Below, piece after piece: positions 1 to 12,800 of a DNA stretch of 64,000 nt. This DNA is from Streptomyces niveus (GTDB lineage Bacteria; Actinomycetota; Actinomycetes; Streptomycetales; Streptomycetaceae). The notes under the pieces were generated by a model. The model had not been told where the DNA came from. It was given only the letters and a program-made list of their open reading frames with translations, and searched no databases. Made by a program: the position numbers and the translations under genes. Numbering within the stretch: the stretch's first letter is position 1; every line of letters begins with the position of its first letter. The stretch lies in assembly GCF_002009175.1 (NCBI RefSeq), contig NZ_CP018047.1, forward strand, positions 310,001-374,000. The letters run 5' to 3'.

Positions 1-213
1 GCACTTGAGGAAGGGCGGAAGCACGGCCACAGCTACCCCGTGGAGGTGCACCGCTCACTGCGCGAGGGCAACCGCTTCGCGGCCCGGTACACCACCAGCC
101 GGGACGGAAAGCCGTCACGGTCCCAGGAGATCCTGGCCTTCGGGGAGTTCGCCGACGACGGGCGCGTGAAGCTGGTCCGTTTCGTACTCGACCCGGGCTA
201 CGGCGCGGCGTAA
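1..213 (+). CDS. C-terminal fragment of a small protein, possibly NTF2/SnoaL-like
   Basis: The window opens inside this gene; frame 1 is open from base 1 to a TAA at 211-213 and gives 70 residues. The fragment alternates short strands with charged turns (around EVHRSL, RFAARYTT, EILAFGEF and LVRFVLD), which fits the last strands of an NTF2/SnoaL-like alpha+beta barrel. That assignment is an inference from pattern only. It converges on the minus-strand NRPS operon, from which it is separated by a strong hairpin at 282-315. The start and the full family cannot be judged from here. Confidence 0.5.
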   Translation, partial: ALEEGRKHGHSYPVEVHRSLREGNRFAARYTTSRDGKPSRSQEILAFGEFADDGRVKLVRFVLDPGYGAA

Positions 214-281
214 GGGGAACCGGCCCGGTCGGCGGGACACCCGCCGGAAGGACACTCCCTGTAGGGGCACCCGCTGTAGGG

Positions 282-315
282 ACACCATGGCGCCGGGACA
301 CCGGCGCCATGGTGT
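282..315. terminator. Bidirectional hairpin terminator between convergent genes
   Basis: The 15-base arm ACACCATGGCGCCGG (282-296) is followed by the loop GACA and its exact reverse complement (301-315), then TTTCG. The perfect stem sits between the plus-strand fragment ending at 213 and the mbtH gene ending at 324, so it probably ends the long NRPS transcript and the facing one. Confidence 0.8.
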
Positions 316-323
316 TTCGCGTA

Positions 324-542
324 TCAGTGGGCGGAGCCGTCCGACGCCGCGATGAGGCTCTTCGGACGCAGGTCGGTCCAGGTGGTCTCGATGTGCGTCA
401 GGCAGGCGGCGCGGCCGGCGGGACCGTAGGTACGCCTCCAGCCGGCCGGGACATCGGCGAACTGCGGCCAGAGGGAGTGCTGTCCCTCGTCATTGACCAG
501 CACCAGAAAGATGCCACTCTCGTCGTCGAACGGGTTGGTCAT
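324..542 (-). CDS. MbtH family NRPS accessory protein
   Basis: 72 residues, the normal family length. It carries the family signature: NPFDDE near the N-terminus, [19 protein letters not shown] and WTDLRPKSL. MbtH proteins bind adenylation domains and support their folding and activity; they are cytoplasmic partners, not enzymes. The ATG overlaps the TGA of the upstream NRPS as ATGA (539-542), so the two are translationally coupled. It is the last gene of the operon and the only MbtH in the window, so it probably serves all four adenylation domains encoded here. The identification is secure. Confidence 0.95.
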   Translation of the reverse strand: MTNPFDDESGIFLVLVNDEGQHSLWPQFADVPAGWRRTYGPAGRAACLTHIETTWTDLRPKSLIAASDGSAH

Positions 543-3500
543 GGTGTTTCCTCCCGGTATCGGTCCTCGTCGGAGAATTCCGCGCGCATGAGATCGGCGA
601 CCGGCAGCCCCGGCCGCGCGGCGATGGTGTCCAGCAGACAGGTCAGTTCACGCAGGAGGCCGGGGGCGGCTTCGGGCGCAAGTGCGCCCGGACGGTGGTC
701 GAGACGCAGTCGCAGGAAGTCGCCGGCGGCGAACGCCACCAGGGTCAGCGGGTAGTGGGTGGCGTCGCGGCCCTCCACCCCGTCCACCCGCAGGCCCGAC
801 ACCGGTCGCGCGGAGGAGACCGGGTCCAGCGGATAGTTCTCGACCACCAGATGGGTGTCGAACAACTCCCGTCGTCCCAGGGCGCGCTGGATCTCACTCA
901 AGCCGATGTGGTGGTGCGGCAGCAGCCGCGTCTGCTCGTCCCGCAGGCGGCGCAGGGTCTCGCCCACGCTCTGCGCGCCGTCGAGTCGAAGTCGTACCGG
1001 CACCGTGTTGATGAACAGGCCGATCATCGACTCCATGCCGGGAAGCTCGGGCTGGCGGCCCGCGACGGTCGTACCGAACACCACGTCCCGGGTGCCGACG
1101 CGGCGGGCCAGCAGCACACCCCAGGCCATCTGGACAACGGTGTTGAGGGTGACCCCCTCGCTTCCCAGGCCGCGCAGGACCTTGGTGGTGGTGTCCGTGA
1201 GTGTCGCGCTCAGCGTGGTGGCGCGCTCGACGGCCTCGGGAACGGCGTGGGTGAGCCGTCGTGGTTCATCCAGTCCTGCGAGTGCGGTGCGCCAGGCCTC
1301 GCGGGAGGCGGCCCTGTCGCGGGTCGCCAGCAGGGCCAGATGGTCCCGGTAGGGGGTGGCCGGTTCCAGTGCGGCCGGGTCGCCTCCGTGGGCGTAGAGG
1401 TCGAGCAGTTCCCTCACGAGGACGGGCAACGACCAGCCGTCGATAACCAGATGGTGGTTGGTCAGGACGAGCCGGTGCTCGTCGGGGCCCCACCGGACGA
1501 GGGTGAAGCGGATCAGCGGTGGGCGGTCGGGGTCGAAACGGCGGTTCAGATCGGCGCGGGCCAGCCGGTCGAAGACCCGGTCGCGGCGCTTCTCGGCCAC
1601 GCCCGTGAGGTCGATCTCCCGCCATCCGGGGGCGGGAGAGCCGGGAATGACCTGGACCGGGTGGCGCAGGCCCTGGTGGACGAAGGCGGCGCCCAGATTG
1701 GGGTGCCGCGTCAGCAGGGCGGTGGCCGCGGCCCGCAGGTCGTCCGGTTTCAGGGCGCCGTGGAGCCGGACCGCGCACTGCGCCTGGTAGACGTCCGGGG
1801 CGCTCGGCTCGTACAGGGCGTGGAAGAGCAGCCCCTCCTGGAGCGGGGTGAGCGGGAGTACGTCCGCCAGCTTCGGATACGAGCCCTCCAGCCGGTCGAT
1901 CTCCGCCTGGTCGACCCGGACGAGTGGCACGTCGGAGGGGCTTCGGCCGCCGCCGTGGACCCTGGCGTGCAGGACGAGGGAGTCGAGGGCGGCGAACCAC
2001 AGATCGGCGAGCGTCCGGACCTCGGCCTCGGTCAACTGACCGTCCGACCAGCTCAGTGTGGCGGTGAGCCGGGGACCCGAGGCGCCGTCCGTCGTCAGCG
2101 CGTTGATGTCGAGCAGATGCCCGCCCAATCGGTCACCGACTCCGGCCTGCTGGGCGCGTGGCGCGGCCTGTTCCTCGGCGAGACCCCAGTCCGTGACGTG
2201 GGTCGTGGCGAGGCGGCCCAGGTAGTTGAAGCCGAGCTGAGGAGTGGCTCCGCCGGCGAGTTCGCGCCGGGCTACCGGGTCGAGGTGGCGCAGGACGCCG
2301 TACCCGACGCCGCGGTCCGGGACGGTCCGCAGCACCTCCTTGACCTGTTTGAGCGCGCGGCCGAGGGCGGGCCCCACGCTCCACACGTCGGTCCAGGAGC
2401 AGCCGGTACGGGGCAGCCTGACCGGGTACAGAGCCGTCAGCCACCCCACGGTCCGGGACACGTCGGTCGCGTCGGTCGCGTCGGCCGCTTCGGTCTCCGC
2501 CGGGTCGGGGCGGCCGTGGGACTCCAGGTCCAGCAGCAGGCCGTCCGGTCCGGGCGTCCGGCCCCGGCGGCGGCACCACTCCTCGACCGCGAGCGTCAGG
2601 CCGGTGAGGAGTACGGGCTCCACACCGCAGTGGAAGGCGGCTCCGACCTCGGTGAGCAGGGGCAGGGTCCGGCCGGGCGGCAGGGTGACGGTCAACTCGC
2701 GCGGCGGGTGGTCCTCGCCGGACGGCAGCGGCTCCGCGAGGGGTGGGCCCGGGGCTTCCACCGTCCGTGACCACAACGGCAGTTCGGCGCGCCGGGTGCC
2801 GTCCGCCCCCTGTCCCGCGAGGAGGCGTGCCCAGGCCGGAAACTGCGCCGGTGGCGCGAGGGGGTCCGGCGGGTTCCCCGCGGCGAGGGCGCGGTCGACC
2901 GCGGCCAGTTCGGAGAGCAGGATCCGCCAGGAGACTCCGTCGACGGCCAGATGGTGGATGGCGAGCAGCAGACGACCGCTTCGGCCGGGGCCCCGGTCGA
3001 TGAACTCGGCCGCCAGCAGACGGCCGGCGGTGGGATCGAGCCGGCCGCGCGCCTCGTCCAGGGAGTCCGCGAGCAGATGGGACAGGTCGGACAGGTCGGG
3101 CAGCGGGCCGTCGCCGGCGGTGGCACGGCGGCGTATCTGACCGTCCACGCGGACCTGTCCGGCCGGCGTCACGTCGAGCCGCCACGCCTCCCCGGTGGTG
3201 TCGAGACGCATACGCAGAGCGGCGTGCCGGTCGACGAGGCTCTGGAGGACGGTGGTGAGCCGGTCCGCGGAGAGCCCGGCCGGGGTGCGGATCACCATGT
3301 GCTGGCTGAACGTCCGTACGTCACCGGCCTGTTCGCGCCACCAGTGGATGATGGGGGTCAGAGGCACGGGGCCCTCGCCCCCGTCCGGGTCCGCGGTGAC
3401 GGGCCGCGCCTCGGGTTCCGCGGCCTCGGCGCGGGCGGCGAGCCCGGCGACGGTGGGCGCGCGGAAGACGTCGTTCACGGTGATTCTCAGACCGGCCTCG

Positions 3501-6500
3501 TGGGCGCGGCTGACGAGCTGGATGGCGACGATGCTGTCGCCGCCCGAGTCGAAGAAGCCGTCATGGAGGCCGATCGCCGGGTTCCGGAGCAACTGGGCGA
3601 AGATGCCGCGCAGGAGGTGTTCGCGTTCGCCGCGTGGGTGTCCGTGGTCGCCGCCTGATGGCGCCTCGGCGGGTGGCATGGGCGGGGCGGCCGCCCGGTC
3701 GGGCTCGGGCAGGGCAGCGCGGTCCAGCTTGCCGTTGCGGGTGAGCGGCATCGTGTCGAGCACCGCCCACGCGGCGGGAACCATGTAGTCGGGGAGCGTC
3801 CGGGCGACGTGCCGGCGCAGTGACGCCAGGTCGACCGTCGCCCCCTCGGCGGGCACCACATAGGCGGCCAGATGCTTCCCGCCCGGTCCGCCGGGTCCGC
3901 CCTCGCGCATCGTCACGGCGGCCTGGCCCACGCCTTCGTGGGCGGCGAGCGCGGCCGCGATCTCGTCGGTCTCGATGCGGAACCCCCGCAGTTTGACCTG
4001 TCCGTCGGCCCGTCCGGCGAAGGTGAGGGTGCCGTCCGGCAGCCAGCGCGCCAGGTCGCCCGTGCGGTACATGCGTGCGCCGGGCGGGCCGAAGGGGTCG
4101 GCGACGAAGCGTTCGGCGGTCCGTGCGGGCCGTCCGAGGTAGCCGCGGGCGACACCGGTACCGGCGAGATACAGCTCCCCCGTCACCCCGGCGGGTACGG
4201 GCTGGAGCCCGGTGTCCAGCACATAGCTCCGGCCGCCGTCCAGCGGGCGGCCGATCGGGATGCCCCGCCGGCCCGCCGTGTCGGCCAGATCCGCGTCCGT
4301 GACCTGGTGCCAGGTGGCGCAGGTCGTCATCTCGGCCGGGCCGTAGCCGTTGACGATGACGGTGTCGGGGCAGTGCCGCCGCACCGTACGGACGGCGCGA
4401 GCCGAGACGACATCACCGCCGGTCCATACGACGTCGAGGGTGCTCAGGCAGGCCGGGTCCTCATCGGCGACCAGCTGGAAGAGTCCGGCGGTGAGCCACA
4501 GGCTGGTGGGACGGGTCTCGGTGATCAGCCGCCGCAGGGTCAGCAGGTCCAGTTCGCCCGGTGGGGCGACGACGGTCTCGCCGCCGTTCAGCAGTGGCAC
4601 CCACAGTTCCATCGTCGAGGCGTCGAAGGAGTGCGGGGAGTGCATCACCATGCGCCGGGCGGTGGTGGGTTCATAGCAGGCGTCGGCGCCGAGGGCGAGG
4701 ATGCCTCCGTGGGTGATGGCGACGCCCTTGGGTACTCCGGTGGACCCGGAGGTGAAGATGACGCAGGCCAGCCGCTCCCGATCGTTGGGCGCGCCCGGCG
4801 ACGCGGTATCGGTTGGGGGTGGCGCGGCCAGGGCGTCGGCGGCGTCGAGGACCGTCGTCGCCCCCTCGGGCCTTTCCCCGGGCGGCAGTTGGGGGCCGAC
4901 GACCAGCACGGTAGCTCCGGCTTCGGCGATGACGCGCGTCTGCCGCGCCCGGGGCGCACGGGTGTCGAGCGGTACGTAGACGCCGCCGCTCTTGAGGACG
5001 GCGAGCGCGGTGACGGCGTACAGGACGCCGCGTTCCATGAGCACGGCGACGCGTGTCTCCGGGCCCACACCGGCGGCGGCGAGGTGGGCGGCCAACAGGT
5101 CGGAACGGGCGTCCAGTTCCGCGTAGGTGACGCTCTCGGTGTCCGCGCGCAGTGCCACGGCGTCCGGCGCGCGGCGCGTGTGCTCGGCGATCCGCTCGGG
5201 GACGCTCCGGGCGGTGTCGACGGCCGGGCGGGGCCTGGCCGGTGTCGCGCCCCATCGGTTCAGCAGCTCGTGACGTTCGGCCGGGTCGAGCAGGTCGGCC
5301 CGGCCGATGGGGGTGTCCGGGGTGTCGGCCATGTGTGTGAGCAGCCGGACCAGGCGTTCGCCGATCGCGCGGGCCGTCTCCGGCGCGAACGGGCCGGTGC
5401 GGTATTCGAGTACGCCCTCCAGCCCCTGGGCGGCGCCCTGCGCGTCGCGGTGCTCGTACAGGCTGAAGGCGAGATCGCACTTGGCGGTGCCGGTGCCGAC
5501 CATGGTGACCTCGGCGCGCAGACCGGGCAGGTCGAGCCGTCCGGGGGGTGGCGGTGTCACCACCAGCATCACCTGGAAGAGGGGCGGACCGGTCTCGGGA
5601 CGGTGCGGGGCCAGTGCCTCCACGACGTGCTCGAACGGCACGTCCTGGTGGGCGAGGGCCGCGAGGTCGGCCGCGCGGACGCGGCCGAGCAGATCCCGGA
5701 AGGTGGGGTCACTCGAGGTGTCGGTGCGCAGGACGAGCGTGTTGACGAAGAACCCGACCAGCGCGTCGAGACGGGGATCGGGCCGGTCGGCGACGGCGGT
5801 GGCCACCGGGATGTCGGTCCCGGCACCGAGACGGGTGAGGAGTACGGCGAGCGCGGTGTGGACGACCATGAACATGCTCGCGCGTTCGGTGGTGGCGAGC
5901 CGGGCGAGGCGTCGGTGCGCTTCGGCGGGGACACGGAAGGCGACGGTGGCTCCGTCGTCCGTCGGTGGCGCGGTGCGGTCGGCGGGAAGGGCGATGCGGG
6001 AGGGAAGTCCTTCCAGCGCGTGGACCCAGTGGGCGAGCCCGCCCTCCCTGTCGGCGGACGGGTCTCCCCCGGTGCCAGAGTCCGCGTGGCGGGCGAGCGC
6101 GAAGTCGGCGTACTGACGGGGCAGCGGTGGCAGCCCGGTGGGCGGAGCACCGCGCAGCCGCGCGGCGTAGGCGGCTTCGAGGTCGGCGGCGAGCGGGGCG
6201 AGGGACGCGTGGTCGCAGGCGATGTGATGGAGAAGGAGCAGCAGGGTGTGCGCCTCGCCCGGACCGGCGGTGAACAGCTCGGCCCGCAGCGGGGGTTCGA
6301 GGTCGAGACGGAAGGCGTGCCGTGCGCCCCGGGAGAGCAGGGCGGGGAGTTCGCCCGCGGTGGTGGCCGTTTCGACGAGGCGGGGGCGGCCCGACTCGGG
6401 CGGCAGGACGCGCTGATGGGGCAGGCCGTCCTCCTCCTCGATGACGGTGCGCAGGATTTCGTGCCGGTCGGTCACGTCGCCCAGAGCCGCCGCGAGGGCG

Positions 6501-9500
6501 GCCCGGTCCAGAAAGCCGGTCAGGCGCACCGTCAGGGGCACGTTGTAGGTGACGTCCGCCCCGGTGTGGCGGTGCAGGAACCACAGACGTCGCTGCCCGT
6601 GGGACAGGGGGATACGGTCCGGGCGGCCGGACGGTGACCGCTCCGTGGCCCGGAGCGGGGCGCACCGGGCCACGTGGGCCGCCAGGGCGGTGACCGTGGG
6701 GTGGTCGAAGATGTCGCGGACGTCGATGTCGGCGTGGTGGGCGGTACGGATACGGGCGGCCAGCCGGGCGGCGCGCAGGCTGTCGCCGCCGAGGTCGAAG
6801 AAGTCGCCGTCGGGGCGGACCCGGGTCGCTCCCAGGAGTTCGGAGAAGAGTCCGGCCATGTCCTTTTCGAGGGGCGTGGCGAACACCGGGAGGTCCGGGC
6901 CCCCCGTCCCGGTCCCGCCCGTCTCGCCCGTCTCCCCCGTCCCGCCCGTCTCGCGCTCCCCCGGCGTGAGTTCGCCGGGCGCGGACAGGGCGGCGCGGTC
7001 GAGTTTGCCGTTCGCGGTCATCGGCAGAGCGCCGACGCGTACCAGTTCGGCCGGCACGAGATGGGCGGGCAGACGCGCGCGCAGCCCGCGGCGCAACCGG
7101 TCCAGGAAGTCCCGCGCGGGGCCGGTGTGGGGCGCGACGACGTAGCCGACCAGACGCTTTTCCCCGTCCGATGCGGTGCGGACGGCGGTGACGGCGGCGC
7201 CGGTCACACCGTCCAGGGCCAGGAGCGCCGCCTCGGTCTCGGCGGGCTCGACGCGGTGGCCGCGGATCTTCAACTGGTCGTCCGCGCGCGCCAGATACCG
7301 GAGGGTGCCGTCCGCCGTCCACCAGACCAGGTCACCGGACCGGTAGAGACGCGAGCCGGGCGGGCCGAAGGGATCGGCGACGAAACGACCCGCGGTGAGG
7401 CCCGGCCGTCCGAGGTAACCCTGGGCGAGTCCCCGGCCGCCGACGTACAACTCGCCGGTGACACCCGTCGGTACGGGGCGCAGGCTGTCGTCCAGCACAT
7501 GGATCCGGGTGCCGGGGACCGCGGTGCCGATGGGGCTTCCGCCGTGTTCGGCGTGGTCGGCGGTCAGGTCGAGGCGGGTGGCGTGGACGGTGGTCTCGGT
7601 AATGCCGTACATGTTGACGAGCGTGGGAGGGGCGGTGTCCGGCCCGTGGCGCCGGTACCAGTCGCGCAGGCTTCGCGGCAGCAGCGCGTCCCCTCCGAAT
7701 ATCACCCACCGCAGGGCGAGTTCGCGCCCCCGCGCCGGGTCCTCGGCGTCGGCGTGGTCGAGGGCGGCGAACGCGGACGGGGTCTGGTTCAGCACGGTGA
7801 CGCGCTCGCGGACCAGGAGGTCGAGGAAGGCCCGGGGCGAGCGGGCCACGTCGTACGGGACGACGACCAGGCGCCCACCGTGCGTCAGCGCGCCCCACAA
7901 CTCCCATACGGAGAAGTCGAAGGCGCAGGAGTGGAAGAGCGTCCACACGTCGCTCGTACCGAAACCGAAGCGCGAGGCGGTGTCCGTCAGCAGCGCCACA
8001 GGTCCTTCGTGCGGCACGACGACGCCCTTGGGGCTGCCGGTCGATCCCGAGGTGTGGATGACATAGGCGGGGTGCGCGGGCAGCAGCGGGGTCCCGCGGT
8101 CGGCGTCGGTGAGGTTCGTGGTGTCGTCCGTGCCGGAGAGCAGGTCGGTCAGTTCGCCGGGTGTCAGCACACACGCCGGGCGGGTGGCGTCCAGGATCAG
8201 CCGGATCCGTTCGGCCGGCCAGTGCGTATCGACGGGCACCGCGGCGGCGCCGGACTTGGCCACGGCGACGAGCGCGGTCACCAGGTCGACGGAGCGCGGG
8301 AGTTGTACGGCGACCAGCTGTCCCGGTCCCGCCCCGCGCCGGACCAGGGCCCGGGCCAGCCGGTTGGCGCGCGCGTCGAGTTCGCGGTAGCGCAGGACGG
8401 TGTCGGCGTCCTGGACGGCCACCGCGTCGGGGAAGCGGGACGCGGCCCGCTCGAAGAGCTGTGGGAGCGTCGTCGGGGCGACGTCCGGCGGGGCGTCGGG
8501 TCCGGGCGCCTGGCGGCGGCGTTCACGCGCGGACAGATGGGCGCTGTCGCGCAGTTCGCCTTCCGGGTCGGTCGCCAGCCGGTGCAGCAGTCTGACGTAG
8601 CGGCGGGCCTCGGCCGCCGCCTCGGCGCGGCCGTAGCGGGCGGGGTCGGCGTCCACGTCGATACGGAGGCCGCCGCGCCGGTCGTCCGGGTACACGGTGA
8701 CGGAGAGTTCCTGGACCGGCCCGATGGCGACATTGCGCATCGCCGCGGGGCGGCCGGCGAAGTCGCGGCCGTAGCTGAAAGTCAGCACGTTCACCGCCAG
8801 CCCGTACAGCGAACCGCCCGAGCCGGTCAGGCCGAGGTCGTGCAGCATCTCCTCGTGCCGGTACCGCCCGTGGGGCAGTACGGCGTCCATCTCGTCGGCC
8901 AGCGCGCGCACCAGGTCGCGGGCCGGCCGGTGTGCGTGGACCTGGGCGCGGAGCGGCAGGATGTTCGACGCGGTGCCGGCGGCCAGCAGGGACGCCTCCC
9001 GGTCGCGTGCGGTGACGGGCAGACCCAGCACCACGTTCCCGGCGCCGCCAGCGCCGGTACGTACGTGTGCGAGGAGCGCGCCGGCCGCTGTCGCCAGCAC
9101 CGGCCACCGCACACCGAGCCGCCGGGCGGTAGCGCGCAGTTCGGCCAGACCGGCGGCGGGCAGACGGGCGCCGCCGCGCACCGCGAGGCCGCCGGCCGTG
9201 CCGGAGTGACGGACCGGGGCCGCCCCGGCAAGCCGGGCCTGCCAGAAATCGCGGTCCGCCGGCGCCTCGGACGAGGCACGGTAGGCGCGTTCCGCGGTCA
9301 GCAGCGCCTCCAGCGAATGAACGGCGGGCGTGGGCCGCTCCCCGCGCTCCAGGGCCGCGTAGAGCCGGCCGACCCGGCGCGTCAACAGGGCGCTGCCCAC
9401 TCCGTCGAGGACCAGGTGGTGGCAGGCGAGATACCAGCAGAACCGGTCGTCGGCCAGGCGCAGCAGCGCGGTCCGGAACGGCGGCCCGGCGCCGAGGTCG

Positions 9501-9838
9501 AACGGCCGGGCCACATCCCTGCGCATCCACGCCATGGCGGCAGCGGCCGGGGTCGGCTCGGCGCGCAGATCGGCGTGGGCCACGGTCCACGGCGGCGACG
9601 GCCCGTCCCACTGGTGCGGCCGGCCGTGGTCGTCGACCGTGAACCGGGCCCGCAGCGGCGCGGTCTCGGCCACGGCCGCGCCGAAGGCCGCCTCGAACAG
9701 GTCCGGATCCAGCGGTCCCATGATGTCCATGGACAGACCCACGTGGTAGCGCCCCGGACCCGCGAGCCGGTCGCCCAGCCAGATACCGCGCTGGGCCGAG
9801 GTCAGGGGCACCGGACCGGACGTGCCCGGCTGGGTCAC
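539..9838 (-). CDS. Nonribosomal peptide synthetase, C-A-PCP-C-A-PCP-E-C
   Basis: 3099 residues. The start is GTG at 9838, which overlaps the upstream TGA as GTGA; a longer frame to 9988 would only reread the upstream thioesterase region. Order of domains: C1 (HHLVLDG, residues 140-146), A1 (FDFS about 641), PCP1 (GGDS about 1016), C2 (HHIACDH about 1206; the usual Gly is His), A2 (about 1739), PCP2 (GGDS about 2098), E (HHLAVDG about 2298) and a terminal C3 (HHLVIDG about 2798). Reading the ten pocket positions by alignment to GrsA gives DFWNIGMVHK for A1, the standard threonine code, and about DAMWWGGTCK for A2, which resembles the DAxWxGGTxK codes of branched aliphatic residues. The A2 residue should become D through the E domain. 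The protein ends in a C domain with no acceptor module, so it must pass its chain to another protein, most simply the TE-bearing NRPS encoded just upstream. Confidence 0.95.
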   Translation of the reverse strand: MTQPGTSGPVPLTSAQRGIWLGDRLAGPGRYHVGLSMDIMGPLDPDLFEAAFGAAVAETAPLRARFTVDDHGRPHQWDGPSPPWTVAHADLRAEPTPAAAAMAWMRRDVARPFDLGAGPPFRTALLRLADDRFCWYLACHHLVLDGVGSALLTRRVGRLYAALERGERPTPAVHSLEALLTAERAYRASSEAPADRDFWQARLAGAAPVRHSGTAGGLAVRGGARLPAAGLAELRATARRLGVRWPVLATAAGALLAHVRTGAGGAGNVVLGLPVTARDREASLLAAGTASNILPLRAQVHAHRPARDLVRALADEMDAVLPHGRYRHEEMLHDLGLTGSGGSLYGLAVNVLTFSYGRDFAGRPAAMRNVAIGPVQELSVTVYPDDRRGGLRIDVDADPARYGRAEAAAEARRYVRLLHRLATDPEGELRDSAHLSARERRRQAPGPDAPPDVAPTTLPQLFERAASRFPDAVAVQDADTVLRYRELDARANRLARALVRRGAGPGQLVAVQLPRSVDLVTALVAVAKSGAAAVPVDTHWPAERIRLILDATRPACVLTPGELTDLLSGTDDTTNLTDADRGTPLLPAHPAYVIHTSGSTGSPKGVVVPHEGPVALLTDTASRFGFGTSDVWTLFHSCAFDFSVWELWGALTHGGRLVVVPYDVARSPRAFLDLLVRERVTVLNQTPSAFAALDHADAEDPARGRELALRWVIFGGDALLPRSLRDWYRRHGPDTAPPTLVNMYGITETTVHATRLDLTADHAEHGGSPIGTAVPGTRIHVLDDSLRPVPTGVTGELYVGGRGLAQGYLGRPGLTAGRFVADPFGPPGSRLYRSGDLVWWTADGTLRYLARADDQLKIRGHRVEPAETEAALLALDGVTGAAVTAVRTASDGEKRLVGYVVAPHTGPARDFLDRLRRGLRARLPAHLVPAELVRVGALPMTANGKLDRAALSAPGELTPGERETGGTGETGETGGTGTGGPDLPVFATPLEKDMAGLFSELLGATRVRPDGDFFDLGGDSLRAARLAARIRTAHHADIDVRDIFDHPTVTALAAHVARCAPLRATERSPSGRPDRIPLSHGQRRLWFLHRHTGADVTYNVPLTVRLTGFLDRAALAAALGDVTDRHEILRTVIEEEDGLPHQRVLPPESGRPRLVETATTAGELPALLSRGARHAFRLDLEPPLRAELFTAGPGEAHTLLLLLHHIACDHASLAPLAADLEAAYAARLRGAPPTGLPPLPRQYADFALARHADSGTGGDPSADREGGLAHWVHALEGLPSRIALPADRTAPPTDDGATVAFRVPAEAHRRLARLATTERASMFMVVHTALAVLLTRLGAGTDIPVATAVADRPDPRLDALVGFFVNTLVLRTDTSSDPTFRDLLGRVRAADLAALAHQDVPFEHVVEALAPHRPETGPPLFQVMLVVTPPPPGRLDLPGLRAEVTMVGTGTAKCDLAFSLYEHRDAQGAAQGLEGVLEYRTGPFAPETARAIGERLVRLLTHMADTPDTPIGRADLLDPAERHELLNRWGATPARPRPAVDTARSVPERIAEHTRRAPDAVALRADTESVTYAELDARSDLLAAHLAAAGVGPETRVAVLMERGVLYAVTALAVLKSGGVYVPLDTRAPRARQTRVIAEAGATVLVVGPQLPPGERPEGATTVLDAADALAAPPPTDTASPGAPNDRERLACVIFTSGSTGVPKGVAITHGGILALGADACYEPTTARRMVMHSPHSFDASTMELWVPLLNGGETVVAPPGELDLLTLRRLITETRPTSLWLTAGLFQLVADEDPACLSTLDVVWTGGDVVSARAVRTVRRHCPDTVIVNGYGPAEMTTCATWHQVTDADLADTAGRRGIPIGRPLDGGRSYVLDTGLQPVPAGVTGELYLAGTGVARGYLGRPARTAERFVADPFGPPGARMYRTGDLARWLPDGTLTFAGRADGQVKLRGFRIETDEIAAALAAHEGVGQAAVTMREGGPGGPGGKHLAAYVVPAEGATVDLASLRRHVARTLPDYMVPAAWAVLDTMPLTRNGKLDRAALPEPDRAAAPPMPPAEAPSGGDHGHPRGEREHLLRGIFAQLLRNPAIGLHDGFFDSGGDSIVAIQLVSRAHEAGLRITVNDVFRAPTVAGLAARAEAAEPEARPVTADPDGGEGPVPLTPIIHWWREQAGDVRTFSQHMVIRTPAGLSADRLTTVLQSLVDRHAALRMRLDTTGEAWRLDVTPAGQVRVDGQIRRRATAGDGPLPDLSDLSHLLADSLDEARGRLDPTAGRLLAAEFIDRGPGRSGRLLLAIHHLAVDGVSWRILLSELAAVDRALAAGNPPDPLAPPAQFPAWARLLAGQGADGTRRAELPLWSRTVEAPGPPLAEPLPSGEDHPPRELTVTLPPGRTLPLLTEVGAAFHCGVEPVLLTGLTLAVEEWCRRRGRTPGPDGLLLDLESHGRPDPAETEAADATDATDVSRTVGWLTALYPVRLPRTGCSWTDVWSVGPALGRALKQVKEVLRTVPDRGVGYGVLRHLDPVARRELAGGATPQLGFNYLGRLATTHVTDWGLAEEQAAPRAQQAGVGDRLGGHLLDINALTTDGASGPRLTATLSWSDGQLTEAEVRTLADLWFAALDSLVLHARVHGGGRSPSDVPLVRVDQAEIDRLEGSYPKLADVLPLTPLQEGLLFHALYEPSAPDVYQAQCAVRLHGALKPDDLRAAATALLTRHPNLGAAFVHQGLRHPVQVIPGSPAPGWREIDLTGVAEKRRDRVFDRLARADLNRRFDPDRPPLIRFTLVRWGPDEHRLVLTNHHLVIDGWSLPVLVRELLDLYAHGGDPAALEPATPYRDHLALLATRDRAASREAWRTALAGLDEPRRLTHAVPEAVERATTLSATLTDTTTKVLRGLGSEGVTLNTVVQMAWGVLLARRVGTRDVVFGTTVAGRQPELPGMESMIGLFINTVPVRLRLDGAQSVGETLRRLRDEQTRLLPHHHIGLSEIQRALGRRELFDTHLVVENYPLDPVSSARPVSGLRVDGVEGRDATHYPLTLVAFAAGDFLRLRLDHRPGALAPEAAPGLLRELTCLLDTIAARPGLPVADLMRAEFSDEDRYREETP

Positions 9839-12800
9839 CCGGTCACCTCCGACCCCGTGGGCCGGCCGCGCAGCGCGGGGGCGAGCATCTCGGCGATCTC
9901 CGCCAGCGGGCCGGGGCGGCCCATCTCCGCGTGCGGGCACTCCACGGCGCGTACGTCCGGCTTTCCGCCGTCGACGTAGGGCTCCCACTGGCGTGCGGCG
10001 TCGTCGGCGGAGGTTTCGAGGGCGGTGAAGACCAGCAGGTCACCGGTGTAGCGGGACGGGGTGTGCTCGTGGGAGAGGACGGCGTTGTTGGTGTAGACGC
10101 GGCAGAGCGTCTCGATCATCGCCTCGTCGAACGTCGCGAGCAGACCGGGGTAGGCGCGGCTGATCTCCAGGAACCGTGGATAGGTCATTTCCTCGTCGGC
10201 CCAGATGGTGGGGTCGTAGCCGAAGAACTGGAGGATCGTGCGCATCACATGGTCCGGGCCGAACCGCACGGGTGCGCCCGCGCCGTCGTCCCCGGTCTCC
10301 TTCGCCTCGGCGCAGTCGCCGCCGTCGCCCGCGCCGGTGCTGTCCCCTTCCGCCGGGATGGCGGGTATCGCGTCGAGTACGGCCAGCAGCCCGATCTCCT
10401 CCCCCGCCCGCTGGAGCTGTACGGCCATCTCGTGCGCGACGATGCCGCCGAACGACCAGCCGAGCAGGTGGTAGGGACCGGCCGGCTGCACGGTGCGCAG
10501 CTGGGCCACGTAGTCCGCCGCCATCTCGGCGACCGACCCCGGCAGTACCTGCGACCCGTCCAGACCTCGTGCCTGTAGCCCGTACAGCGGCTGATCGGTG
10601 CCGAGCGGCCCGCTGAGTCCGGCGTAGGACCAGGCGATCCCGGCCGCGGGGTGGACACAGAACAGCGGCGGGCGACCGCCTTCCTCACGCAGCGGCAGGA
10701 GTACGCCGGTGCCTCCGCCGAGTGCCGACGGGCCGGGCTCCGGGAGTGCGGCGACGGGGACGTCCGCGGCCCCGTCCACGAGCAGGTCGGCGGAGCGGAG
10801 TTCGCCCAGGACGCTGTGCGGCGCGTGCGCGCTGCGGGTCAGCAGGGCGGTGAACCGCTCGACCAGGTCGTTCGCGCGGTCCGGGTCGATGAGGTGGGGG
10901 TGGTACTCGATCTGGAGGCTCAGGACGTCGTCGCGGTGGCTGAGGACCACGCCCAGCGGGTAGTGCTGCCGGTCCTCGCCGGAGGCACGGACGAGTTCCA
11001 GGTCCGGCGCGGGACGTCGCAACGCCTCGCCGTCGAAGGGGTAGTTGGCGAAGGACATCATCGTGTCGAACATGTCGCCGCTGTCGGTGATGCGGCGGAT
11101 GTCGGTCAGGCTGATGTGCTGGTACGGCAGGAGCTTGGCCTGTTCGTTCTGGACCCGTACGAAGAGGGAACCGAGTGTTTCGGCCGGGTCGAGCCGCACC
11201 CGGGTGGGCACGGTGTTGATGAACAGTCCCACCATCGCTTCCACGCCCGGCAGTTCGGCGGGCCGGCCGGAGACCACGGAGCCGAACACGACGTCCTGAC
11301 GGCCGGTCTCCTCCGCGAGGAGGATGGCCCAGCAGGTCTGGAGCACGGTCGCGAGCGTCACGCCGTACCGCCGGCCGGTGCCCACGAGCGCTCCGGTGAC
11401 GTCCTCGCCCAGCGAGGTGCGCAGATGCCGTGACGGTACGGGTTCGCCGGGCTCCCGGTTCCCGACCTTGGTGGGGGTGAAGCCGGTCAGCGCGGTGCGC
11501 CAGGCGGCCTCGGCAGCCTCACCGTCCACGCGGGAGAGCCAGTTGGCGTACTCACGGAACGGTGTGCCGGTGGGCAGCGCGTGCGGTGTCCCGGTGACCC
11601 GTGCCCGGTAGAGGGCGAAGAGTTCGCCGATGATGATCGGCAGTGACCAGCCGTCCAGCAGGATGTGGTGCGTGGAGAGCACCAGCCGTTGGCGGTTGGC
11701 GCCGAGGTCGATCAGCAGGAGGCGCAGCAGCGGCGGACGGGCCGGCTCGAAGGGCCGGGCCCGCTCCTTCTCCAGGAGGCGTTCGACCTCGTCCTCGCGT
11801 TCCGCCTCCGGCAGGCCGCTGAGGTCCGTCTCCTGCCAGGGCACGTCCATGCCGGGGCGGAAGATCTGGACGGGGTGCGGGAGTCCGGTGTGTACGAAGG
11901 CCGCACCGAGGTTGCGATGGCGGTCCAGGAGGGCGCGGAAGGCGTCCCGCATGGCGGTGGTGTCCAGTGTCCCTTCCAGTTCCAGCCAGAACTGGATGGT
12001 GTAGAGGGAGTGCGACACATCCGCGGGGTCGCCGGCCCCTGGAGTGTTCATCGAGCCGAGGAGCAGGTGGTAGAGCATGCCCTGCTGGAGGGAGGAGAGC
12101 GGCAGTATCTCGTCCAGACCGGGGTGGTCGCTCTCCAGCCGCTCGATCGCCGACTGGTCGAGCCGGACCAGCGGGAAGTCGGACGGGGTGCGGCCACCGG
12201 CGCCCGGCTCGGCCGCGTGGGCGGCCAGGGCGTCCAGCAACTCGAACCAGTGGTCGACGAGTTCGTCGACCCGCTCGTCGTCCACGGCTCCTTCGGCCCA
12301 GGAGAACGCGATGCGCAGCGCGGTGCCGTCCGCGGTGTCCTCGGTGAGGGCGTTGACGGACAGCGGGTGGTCCAGCGGCATCCCGGCGTCGGCGCCCGCG
12401 GTCATGCCCGTCTCGGGAGCGGGTGACCAGTCCTGTTCCCCGCCCTCGGAGGGGAGGAGGAAACGGCCGAAGTAGTTGAAGCCGATGTGCCTGGGCTCGG
12501 CGGCGGCCAGCCGGGGCCCGGTCTCCGGGTTGAGGTAGCGGAGCATGCCGAAGCCGATGCCCTTGTCCGGGATGGCGCGGAGTTGTTCCTTCACACCGCG
12601 CAGGGCGCGTCCGAGGTCGCCGCCGGAGGGCACCGTCCCGCCGGAGAGCGGGACGCCGGGGGCGATGCGCACCGGGTACATGCTGGTGAACCAGCCGATG
12701 GTGCGCGACAGGTCGGCGCCGGGCACCACGGGTTCGCGGCCGTGGCCCTCGACGTCGATCACCACGTCCTCGGTGGTGCCCATGCACCGCTGCACGGCCA

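Noticed and set aside
695..9979. Very long plus-strand open frames opposite the NRPS genes (for example 695-2770, 3872-6637, 6674-9979)
   Set aside because: They follow the codon pattern of the real minus-strand NRPS in mirror form, have no domains and no ribosome sites. They are a result of high GC.
9839..9988. Longer N-terminus for the C-A-PCP-C-A-PCP-E-C synthetase
   Set aside because: The extra 50 residues are Arg/Pro-rich and overlap the thioesterase coding end; the GTG at 9838 in a GTGA overlap starts just before the conserved C domain.
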